This document shows, one piece after another, positions 51,663-58,993 of a stretch of DNA of 64,000 nucleotides (within the stretch, counting starts at the first letter, position 1; each line of letters begins with the position of its first letter). Source of the DNA: Planomonospora parontospora (GTDB taxonomy: Bacteria > Actinomycetota > Actinomycetes > Streptosporangiales > Streptosporangiaceae); assembly GCA_014647935.1 (NCBI GenBank), contig BMQD01000003.1:431523-495522 (forward strand), read 5' to 3'. Made by a program: the position numbers and the translations under genes. The notes beneath the pieces were generated by a model that saw only the letters and a program-made list of their open reading frames with translations, was not told the origin of the DNA and ran no database searches.

Positions 51663-53349
51663 GGCCGTTGTCCTGCAGGACCTTCATGTAGAAGTCGCGG
51701 GCCTCGTTGCCGCCGTCCCGCTGCCACTCCGCGACGATCTGCTTGGCGTCGCTGACGGGGCGGCGTCCGCGCATGATGTCGGTGAACTTGTCCTCGGTCG
51801 GCACCTGCAGACCGGACATCCTCGAGGGCCGCTGGACCCGGATCCCGTCGAACGGGGCCTTCTCCAGGTGGGGGAAGCTGGCGTTCTGCCACTCCACGTT
51901 GAGCTTGACCGCGTCGGGGTAGGGCCAGTCGACGTAGAGCGGGCGTCCGCCGAGGAAGCCGTAGGTGTAGGCGACCTCCTTGCGGCCCAGGTCGGTGAGC
52001 TCGGGGATGCCGTTGTCGCCCCGCTTGAAGTGCTCGCCCTCCACGCCGAAGTTGGACAGCTCGTACTCCTTGGTCCCGAACGGCGCCGCGCACCAGTTGA
52101 GGACGGAGAGGATCTCCTCGACCTTCTCCTTGGGCAGGCCCTTCTTGACGAAGGTGAAGATGCCCGCCGCGTTGCCGTGGTACATCATCGGCGTGCCGCC
52201 GTCGTGGGCGAAGACCGGGAAGGCGTTCATGGCGAAGTCGGGGTTCTTGGCCCGGTGCTGCTGGAGCAGTTCCTTCCAGCCGCCCAGCCCGTCCCGGTAG
52301 ATCAGGATCTGCCCGGAGGCCATGAGGTCCTTCTCGTTGGCGCCCTTGCTGCTGACGACCTCGGGGTGGACCAGCTCCTCCTTGAAGACCTTCTGCATGA
52401 AGGCGAGCATCAGCTCGAACTCCGGCGTCTCGTACTTGTGCACGAGCTTGCCGCCCTCGTAGCGCCACTCCTGCGGGATGCGGAAGGTGGGCCACATCAT
52501 CTCGTGGATGCTGCCGAACGCCCAGCGCTTGGCCTTCGGGTCGGTGATCTCCTTGCCGAGCTCGAAGAGCTCATCGGCGGTCTTCGGGTTGGTGTTCCAG
52601 CCGTTCTTGTCGAAGATGTCCTTGCGGTACAGCAGCGCGAAGGGGTACGGCTCGGTGGGGAACGGCACCGCCATCAGCTTGTTGTTCCAGACCGACCACT
52701 GCCAGGCGGCGGTCGGCAGGTTGGCCAGCAGCGGGTACGGCTTGACCTTGTCGCCCTGGAGGTAGGGGGTGAGATCCTCGAAGGCCTTGTCGACGGCGGT
52801 GTTGAAGTCCGCCATCTTCTCGATCTCCCAGCTCGGGATGACCATGATGTCCGGCAGGTCGCCGGAGGCGAGGCGGGCGATGGCCTTGTCGGCGTAGACG
52901 GTGCCGTCGGTGATCTGGAACTGCACGGTCGCGCCGATGTCGGCGTTGGCGGCCTGGAAGTAGGAGTTGTCCTCCAGGCCGGGCGGGAGCGGGCCCCACA
53001 GCGGGGTCATCGCGGTGTAGGTCCCGCCCTTGCCCGCCTTCTGGGTGAGCGCCTGGACGGGGCTGGCGGGGTAGGTGGTGAAACCGCCGCTGACGTCCGG
53101 CACGCCGGGCAGGTTGGAGACGGTGCCCGGGAGGTCCGGCTTGACGCCCGGGAACGCGGTATAGGTGGGGGTGAGGGAGGTCAGCTTGTCGGCGGCGGCC
53201 GCCGTGGCGCCTCCGCTGCCCGGCCGGGGGCCGCTCGGCGTGGAGCAGGCGCTGAGCAGGCCGCCGCTCGCGGCGGCGACCGCGCTGAGTCCCACCAGGC
53301 CGAGGAAGCCCCGGCGGCTGGTCGTCGCGCCCTCGGGGGGAGTTTTCAC
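51655..53349 (-). CDS. Sugar-binding lipoprotein with Tat signal (LplA-type)
   Basis: 564 residues from GTG 53349. The twin-arginine motif SRRGFLGLVG is followed by a lipobox LLSAC, so export of a folded lipoprotein is predicted. Large solute-binding protein of the kind that pairs with LplB/YtcP permeases and takes complex plant oligosaccharides (for example uronate- or xylan/xyloglucan-derived). Visible: DNSYFQAANADIGATVQFQ, GDLPDIMVIPSWE, YRKDIFDKNGWNTNPKTADEL, and PLYVDWPYPDAVKLN. The promoter region holds ROK-type site C, and a divergent ROK regulator gene lies upstream. Confidence 0.92.
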   Translation of the reverse strand: MKTPPEGATTSRRGFLGLVGLSAVAAASGGLLSACSTPSGPRPGSGGATAAAADKLTSLTPTYTAFPGVKPDLPGTVSNLPGVPDVSGGFTTYPASPVQALTQKAGKGGTYTAMTPLWGPLPPGLEDNSYFQAANADIGATVQFQITDGTVYADKAIARLASGDLPDIMVIPSWEIEKMADFNTAVDKAFEDLTPYLQGDKVKPYPLLANLPTAAWQWSVWNNKLMAVPFPTEPYPFALLYRKDIFDKNGWNTNPKTADELFELGKEITDPKAKRWAFGSIHEMMWPTFRIPQEWRYEGGKLVHKYETPEFELMLAFMQKVFKEELVHPEVVSSKGANEKDLMASGQILIYRDGLGGWKELLQQHRAKNPDFAMNAFPVFAHDGGTPMMYHGNAAGIFTFVKKGLPKEKVEEILSVLNWCAAPFGTKEYELSNFGVEGEHFKRGDNGIPELTDLGRKEVAYTYGFLGGRPLYVDWPYPDAVKLNVEWQNASFPHLEKAPFDGIRVQRPSRMSGLQVPTEDKFTDIMRGRRPVSDAKQIVAEWQRDGGNEARDFYMKVLQDNGRA

Positions 53350-53412
53350 GGCGCGTTCCCTTCGTTGTCCATGGACGGGCGGGGGTTGTCCTAAGAGGAT
53401 GGGTCCGAGATA

Positions 53413-53440
53413 GAGTTAGTTCGTCTTTTGACCAAACAAA
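53413..53440. promoter_or_regulatory. Candidate ROK-type operator, site C
   Basis: Third copy of the 28-bp pattern, on the minus strand: TTTGTT at 53440-53435 and AACTAA at 53421-53416 with 13 nt between. It is 64 bp upstream of the sugar-binding lipoprotein start and in the intergenic region shared with the ROK regulator gene, so it can control the transporter and possibly the regulator itself. Confidence 0.7.
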
Positions 53441-53566
53441 TTAGTCGAGGGGCACTCTCGCCACAAGGGGCCGACGATCGCGGTCCTCGGGGCGGGTGAG
53501 GCATGATGGGGCCAGCCGGGGGCCGTTCGCAAGACGGAGCCCGGGCCGATCGGGACGGGACGGACC

Positions 53567-54784
53567 TTGATCACATCTACGACGAATCCGCAGCCGGCCG
53601 ACTTCGCCGATGTCCGGGCCACCAACCTCGCCGTGGTGCTGCGGTTCGTGCGCGAGCACGCGCCGTGCTCGCGGGCGGACATCGCGGCTTCCACGGGCCT
53701 CAACAAGGCGACCGTGTCGAGCCTGGTCGCCGACCTGATCGACCGCCGCCTGGTGCGCGAGACCGGGCTGACCGAGAACCGCGTCGGGCGCCCGGCCACG
53801 ATGCTCGTGCTCGACGGCTCGCCGTATGCCGCGATCGGCGTCGAGGTCAATGTCGACTACGTCACCGCGGTGGCGGTGGACCTGGCGGGGGAGCGGCTGC
53901 TGTCGTGGCGGCGCTCCTTCTCCGGCCCGCTTCCCGGCACTGACGGCTCGACCGGCCAGGCCGTGGCGGCCGTCGCGGCGATCGTCCGCCGGGTGGTGAG
54001 CCGGATGGCCAAGCAGGAGCGCCAGGTCCTCGGCCTGACCGTGGGCGTGCCCGGCCTGGTCGGCACGGACGGCACGGTGCTCATCGCGCCCAACCTCGGC
54101 TGGCGCGACGCCGACCTGGCCGGAGACCTGGCCAAGGCGCTGCGCGACCCCGGCTTCGCCGTCCAGGTCGAGAACGACGCCAACCTGGCCGCCCTGGCCG
54201 AGCACCGCTTCGGCTCGCAGGCGGGGACCGCCAACCTGGTCTACCTCACCGGCGAGATCGGGGTCGGCGCCGGGATCATCCTGGACGGCCGCATCCGCCG
54301 GGGCGGCCGGGGCTACGGCGGCGAGATCGGCCACATCCAGCTCGACCCGCTCGGCGCCGAGTGCCGGTGCGGGCGGGCCGGCTGCCTGGAGGCCGTCGCC
54401 GGGATCGGCGCGGTGCTCCGGCACGTCCCGCTCTCGCCCGCGGAGGTCGAGATCGAGCTCGACGAGGTGGCGCGGCTGGCCCGGGCCGGCGACGCCCGGA
54501 CCCTCGGCCTGCTGGCGGAGGTCGGGCGGCAGCTCGGCAAGGGCGTGGCGGTGGTGGCCAACCTGCTCAACCCCGAGGTGGTCATCCTGGGCGGCTACTA
54601 CGTGCCGCTGGCGCCCTGGCTGCTGCCCGCGGTGGAGGACGAGGCGCGCGGCCGTACGATCGCGCCCGAGGGCGGCGGCTGCCGGGTGGTGGCCTCGACC
54701 CTCGGCTACGACGCGGCGGCGCTGGGCGGCGCGGCCCGGGTGCTCGACTCGGTGGACTCCGGCCGGCTGCCCCGGGTCTCCTGA
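53567..54784 (+). CDS. ROK family transcriptional regulator
   Basis: 405 residues from TTG 53567 (GGGACGGGA upstream; start moderately sure). N-terminal winged helix-turn-helix (HAPCSRADIAASTGLNKATVSSLVADLIDRRLVRE), then a ROK sugar-kinase-like domain: VNVDYVTAVAVDLAGE, GVPGLVGTDG, ENDANLAALAEHRFG, and the zinc motif ECRCGRAGCLEA. Represses sugar-use genes until a sugar binds. The three 28-bp sites at 33.3, 35.6 and 53.4 kb are its likely targets (inference from location and ROK-type half-sites). Confidence 0.93.
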   Translation: MITSTTNPQPADFADVRATNLAVVLRFVREHAPCSRADIAASTGLNKATVSSLVADLIDRRLVRETGLTENRVGRPATMLVLDGSPYAAIGVEVNVDYVTAVAVDLAGERLLSWRRSFSGPLPGTDGSTGQAVAAVAAIVRRVVSRMAKQERQVLGLTVGVPGLVGTDGTVLIAPNLGWRDADLAGDLAKALRDPGFAVQVENDANLAALAEHRFGSQAGTANLVYLTGEIGVGAGIILDGRIRRGGRGYGGEIGHIQLDPLGAECRCGRAGCLEAVAGIGAVLRHVPLSPAEVEIELDEVARLARAGDARTLGLLAEVGRQLGKGVAVVANLLNPEVVILGGYYVPLAPWLLPAVEDEARGRTIAPEGGGCRVVASTLGYDAAALGGAARVLDSVDSGRLPRVS

Positions 54785-54938
54785 CCTCGGTGCGGGGGCG
54801 TTCCGGGGTGATCCGGAACCGAAGAATGATCCGTGATTTTCTCCGCAGGTCTTGACCTGGATCTCACGGACAGGCACCCTTCAGGGAAACTCTGCTCGAA
54901 ACATTCGTGTAACGGGCGGAGTTTTCCTGGACCGAATA

Positions 54939-54993
54939 TCGAAGCGCTTCGACAGAGGCGCGTTTTCTCGCCCCGTTGTCGAAGCGCTTCGAC
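54939..54993. promoter_or_regulatory. Two LacI-type operators upstream of GH3 gene
   Basis: TCGAAGCGCTTCGA occurs exactly at 54939-54952 and 54979-54992; the second extends to a 16-bp perfect palindrome with GTC/GAC ends (54978-54993). Centres are 40 bp apart, close to four helical turns, so two dimers could bind one face. The CG-centred GAAGCGCTTC core is the hallmark of LacI-family sites, and a LacI gene lies just downstream of the GH3. Confidence 0.85.
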
Positions 54994-55018
54994 GCTCACC
55001 AGAGGGATGGTCCCCCCG

Positions 55019-57874
55019 ATGAACGAACCGTTCCGCGACCCCGAGCTCCCGCTCGCCGACCGCATCGCCGACCTGCAGGGCAGGCTGAGCCTGGCGGAGA
55101 AGGTCGCCCTGCTGCACCAGTACCAGGCCCCGGTCGAGCGGCTGGGCGTGGGCCCGTTCCGCACCGGCACCGAGGCCCTGCACGGCCTGGCCTGGCTCGG
55201 CCCGGCCACCGTCTTCCCGCAGGCGGTCGGGCTGGCCAGCACCTGGGACCCCGAGCTGGTCCGGCGGGTCGGCGAGGCGACGTCCGACGAGGTCCTGGCC
55301 TTCCACCACAAGGACCCGGCGGGGGCGGGGCGGAACGTGTGGGCGCCGGTGGTCAACCCGCTGCGCGACCCCCGCTGGGGGCGGAACGAGGAGGGCTACT
55401 CCGAGGACCCGTGGCTGACCGGCGTGATGGCGGTGGCGTACGCCTCCGGCCTCCGCGGGAGCGACCCCAGGGTGCTGAAGACGGCGCCGACGCTCAAGCA
55501 CTTCCTCGGCTACAACAACGAGACCGACCGCTGCACCACCTCCAGCGACCTGCCGCCCCGGGTGCTCCACGAGTACGAGCTGCCCGCCTACCGGCCCGCA
55601 CTGGAGAGCGGCGCGGCGGTGGCCGTGATGCCCTCCTACAACCTGGTCAACGGCCGCCCGGCGCACCTCAGCCCGCTGATCAACGACGTGCTGCGCACCT
55701 GGGCCCCGGACGACGTCCTGGTGGTCAGCGACGCCTACGCCCCCGGCAACCTCACCGGCCTGCAGGCCTACCACGACGACCCCGCCGAGGCCTACGCGCA
55801 CGCGATCAAGGCCGGGCTCGACAGCTTCACCCAGGACGACGAGCGCACCGAGGCCGTCCTCGGGCACATCCGCGACGCGCTGGAGCGGGGCCTGCTCACC
55901 GAGGCGGACATCGACGCGGCCGTCAGGCATGCGCTTTCCATCCGGTTCCGGCTCGGCGAGTTCGACCCCGCCACGCCGTACGACGACGTGACCGAGGCCG
56001 TCGTCAACTGCCCCGAGCACCAGGTGCTGGCCCGCGAGGCGGCCCGCCGCTCGATCGTGCTCCTGGAGAACGACGGCATCCTCCCGCTGGCCGGGGTCAC
56101 GAAGATCGCCGTCATCGGCCAGCTCGGCGACACCCTCATGGAGGACTGGTACTCCGGCACGCTGCCGTACGCCGTCACCGCCCGCGCCGGGCTCGCCGAG
56201 CGGTGCGAGACGGTGTTCTGCGAGGCGGTGGACCGGATCACGCTGACCGCCGAGAGCGGGCACGTCGTCGCCGACCCCGGCGGCGGGCCGCTCGGGCTCA
56301 CCGCGGAGGCGGGCACGGCCGAGGGCCTGTTCGACCTGTTCGACTGGGGCGGCGGGTCCTACGCCCTGCGGGCCGCGGCGACCGGCCGGTACGTCTCGGT
56401 GGACGACTCCGGCACGCTGGTCAACGACCAGCCGGGACCCAACGGCTGGGAGGTGCGCCAGACCTTCCGGCTGGAGGACCGGCCGCGCGGCACGCTGGTG
56501 CTCCGGCACATCTCCACCGGCCGCTACGTCGGGCTGGCCGCCGACCCGGGCACGGGTCCGGGCGCCGCGGTGCCGGACGGTACGGCGTCCGCCGCGCTGC
56601 CGGACGGCGCGGTCCTGCGGCTGGTGGACGACGCCGACGCGGCCGTCTGGCTGACCGCGGAGACGGTCGTCAGCGGGGCCGAGAGCGCCGCCGCGCTGGC
56701 CGCCGCCGCGGACGTCGCGGTCGTCGTGGTCGGCGACCACCCGCTGGTCAACGGGCGCGAGACCGAGGACCGCCTCGACCTGGCGCTCCCGGCGGCGCAG
56801 GAGGCCGTGGTGGCGGCGGTGCGCGCGGCCAACCCGAGGACCGTCATGGTGATCAGCAGCGGCTACCCGATGACCTGGTCGGAGCGGGACCTGCCCGCGG
56901 TGCTGTGGTCCTCGCACGGCGGCCAGGAGTACGGCCACGCGCTGGCCGAGGTGCTCTTCGGCGACGCCGACCCCGAGGGGCGCCTCACCCAGACGTGGTA
57001 CCGCTCGGCGTGCGAGCTGCCCGACCTGCTCGACTACGACATCATCGCCGCCGACGCCACCTACCAGTACTACCGGGGCACCCCGCTCTACCCCTTCGGC
57101 CACGGCCTGTCCTACACCGACTTCGACCACCGCGACCTGACCGCCGAGGTCGCGGACGGGCGGATCACGGTCTCGGCGACGGTCGCCAACACCGGCCCCC
57201 GGCCCGGCACGGAGGTCGTCCAGCTCTACACCCACCAGCAGCGCTCCCGCGTCAAGCAGCCGCTGCGCCGCCTGCGGAACTTCGCCAAGCTCCGGCTGGA
57301 GCCCGGCGAGAGCACCGTGGTCCGCTGGACCCTCGATGTCGCCGACCTGGCCTTCTGGGACGTGACCAGGAACCGGTTCGCGGTCGAGGACGCGTCCCAC
57401 AAGATCATGGTGGGCCGCTCGGCCCGCGACATCCGCCTCTGCGCGACGGTCCACGTCGCCGGTGAGCACATCCCGCCCCGCGACGCCCTCGCCGCGCCGA
57501 TCCCGGCGGTGGACCACGACGAGTACGACGCGGTGGCGTTCACCGACGCCTCCCGGGTCTCCGGCGACGCCGTACGCTCCACGGCCGAGGGCGCCTGGAT
57601 CCTCTTCCGCGGGGTCGACTTCGGGAGCGGGGCCGCCGCCTGCGCGATCGAGGCCACCAGCACCGAGGGCGGCGTGGTCACCCTGCGCCTCGGCGACCCC
57701 CTGTACGGCCCCGCCCTCGGCGCCGTGCCCGTCCCGCGGGCCGGCCGCCACGAGCTGTCGAGGGTCGTCGGAGGACTCGAGGGGGCCCGGGGCGTGCACG
57801 ATCTGTACGTGGTGTTCGAGAATGCCGGTATCACCGTCTCCCGCCTGGCCTTCGGTTCCGCCGAGAACAGATGA
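55019..57874 (+). CDS. Intracellular GH3 glycoside hydrolase with beta-trefoil insert
   Basis: 951 residues from ATG 55019; ATG 55007 is in frame but sits directly on the AGAGGG site. No signal peptide. Same architecture as the secreted GH3 at 41611-44598: EKVALLHQYQAPVERLG, nucleophile D238 in LVVSDAY, a fascin-like beta-trefoil at about residues 400-520 (LRAAATGRYVSVDDSG, STGRYVGLAAD), FnIII-like domain (SATVANTGPRPGTEVVQLY) and a CBM6-like C terminus. Expected beta-glucosidase/beta-xylosidase on imported oligosaccharides. Controlled by the two LacI-type operators just upstream. Confidence 0.91.
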   Translation: MNEPFRDPELPLADRIADLQGRLSLAEKVALLHQYQAPVERLGVGPFRTGTEALHGLAWLGPATVFPQAVGLASTWDPELVRRVGEATSDEVLAFHHKDPAGAGRNVWAPVVNPLRDPRWGRNEEGYSEDPWLTGVMAVAYASGLRGSDPRVLKTAPTLKHFLGYNNETDRCTTSSDLPPRVLHEYELPAYRPALESGAAVAVMPSYNLVNGRPAHLSPLINDVLRTWAPDDVLVVSDAYAPGNLTGLQAYHDDPAEAYAHAIKAGLDSFTQDDERTEAVLGHIRDALERGLLTEADIDAAVRHALSIRFRLGEFDPATPYDDVTEAVVNCPEHQVLAREAARRSIVLLENDGILPLAGVTKIAVIGQLGDTLMEDWYSGTLPYAVTARAGLAERCETVFCEAVDRITLTAESGHVVADPGGGPLGLTAEAGTAEGLFDLFDWGGGSYALRAAATGRYVSVDDSGTLVNDQPGPNGWEVRQTFRLEDRPRGTLVLRHISTGRYVGLAADPGTGPGAAVPDGTASAALPDGAVLRLVDDADAAVWLTAETVVSGAESAAALAAAADVAVVVVGDHPLVNGRETEDRLDLALPAAQEAVVAAVRAANPRTVMVISSGYPMTWSERDLPAVLWSSHGGQEYGHALAEVLFGDADPEGRLTQTWYRSACELPDLLDYDIIAADATYQYYRGTPLYPFGHGLSYTDFDHRDLTAEVADGRITVSATVANTGPRPGTEVVQLYTHQQRSRVKQPLRRLRNFAKLRLEPGESTVVRWTLDVADLAFWDVTRNRFAVEDASHKIMVGRSARDIRLCATVHVAGEHIPPRDALAAPIPAVDHDEYDAVAFTDASRVSGDAVRSTAEGAWILFRGVDFGSGAAACAIEATSTEGGVVTLRLGDPLYGPALGAVPVPRAGRHELSRVVGGLEGARGVHDLYVVFENAGITVSRLAFGSAENR

Positions 57875-57968
57875 GCGGACGGGCGGGAGGGCGGGGCGGG
57901 TGGGTCGACGGGCGCGGGATGTTCACGGATGCGGACTCCGAGCCGCCGGGCGAGGGGGCGTGGAGCGG

Positions 57969-58973
57969 ATGAGCGGCAGAGCGGTGACGATCACGGAGGT
58001 CGCCAGGCACGCCGGGGTGGCGGTGAGCACGGTCTCGTACGTGCTCAGCGGGAAGCGCGCGATCTCCGCCGACACGCGCAGGCGCGTGCTCGACAGCGTG
58101 CGGACGCTCGGCTACCACCCCAACGCCGGAGCCAGGGCGCTGGCCAGCAGACGGGCGAACGTGATCGCGCTGGTGCTGCCGCTCCGGGCCGGGATGCACG
58201 TCCCGGTGCTGATGCAGTTCGCCACGTCGGTGGTGACCGCCGCCCGGCGCTACGACCACGACGTGCTGCTGCTCACCGCCGACGAGGGACCCGACGGGCT
58301 GCGCCGGGCCGCCGCCAGCGCGCTGGTGGACGGGCTGGTGCTCATGGACGTGGAGCTGCACGACACCCGGGTGCCGCTCCTGCGCGAGCTGGCCGAGCCG
58401 AGCGTGCTCATCGGCTTCCCCGCCGACACCACCGGGCTGACCTGTGTGGACCTCGACTTCGCCCGGGCCGGGACGCTGTGCGTGCAGCACCTGGCGGCCC
58501 GCGGCCACCGGGAGGTCGCGCTGCTCGGTGCGCCCGCCGTGGTCTACGACCGGGGCACCGGCTACGCCTGCCGGACGCGGGAGGGCTTCACCGAGGCCGC
58601 CGCGGCCCACGGCGTGACCGGGATCGCGCTGCCCTGCGAGGAGACCTTCGACCAGGTGTCGGACGCGGTGGGCGGGCTGCTGGAGGAACGGCCCGGCCTG
58701 ACGGGGCTGGTCGTGCACAACGAGGCCGCGGTCAACCACGTGCTCGGGGCGCTGCGCCAGCACGGCAGGCGGGTCCCGGAGGACGTCGCGGTGGTCGCCA
58801 TCTGCCCCGACGACATAGCGGAACGCTCCAGCCCGGCCCTGACCTCGGTGCTCATCCCGGCCGAGGACGTCGGCCGGGAGGCCGTGCGGTTGCTGATGGA
58901 CAAGCTGGAGGGCCGCGCCGTACCGGACGGCACCCTGCTCGCTCCGCGCCTTACGGTCCGCGCCAGCACCTGA
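57969..58973 (+). CDS. LacI family transcriptional regulator
   Basis: 334 residues from ATG 57969. N-terminal HTH and hinge (VTITEVARHAGVAVSTVSYVLSGKRAISADTRRRV, YHPNAGARALAS), then a periplasmic-binding-protein-like effector domain (VIALVLPL, HREVALLGAP, TSVLIPAEDVGREAVRLL). The minor-groove leucine of the hinge is ALAS as usual. Downstream of the GH3 whose promoter carries two perfect LacI-type palindromes, so local repression of that enzyme is very likely. Convergent with the kinase gene. Confidence 0.93.
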   Translation: MSGRAVTITEVARHAGVAVSTVSYVLSGKRAISADTRRRVLDSVRTLGYHPNAGARALASRRANVIALVLPLRAGMHVPVLMQFATSVVTAARRYDHDVLLLTADEGPDGLRRAAASALVDGLVLMDVELHDTRVPLLRELAEPSVLIGFPADTTGLTCVDLDFARAGTLCVQHLAARGHREVALLGAPAVVYDRGTGYACRTREGFTEAAAAHGVTGIALPCEETFDQVSDAVGGLLEERPGLTGLVVHNEAAVNHVLGALRQHGRRVPEDVAVVAICPDDIAERSSPALTSVLIPAEDVGREAVRLLMDKLEGRAVPDGTLLAPRLTVRAST

Positions 58974-58993
58974 GCGGTACGGCCCGGCCCGGA

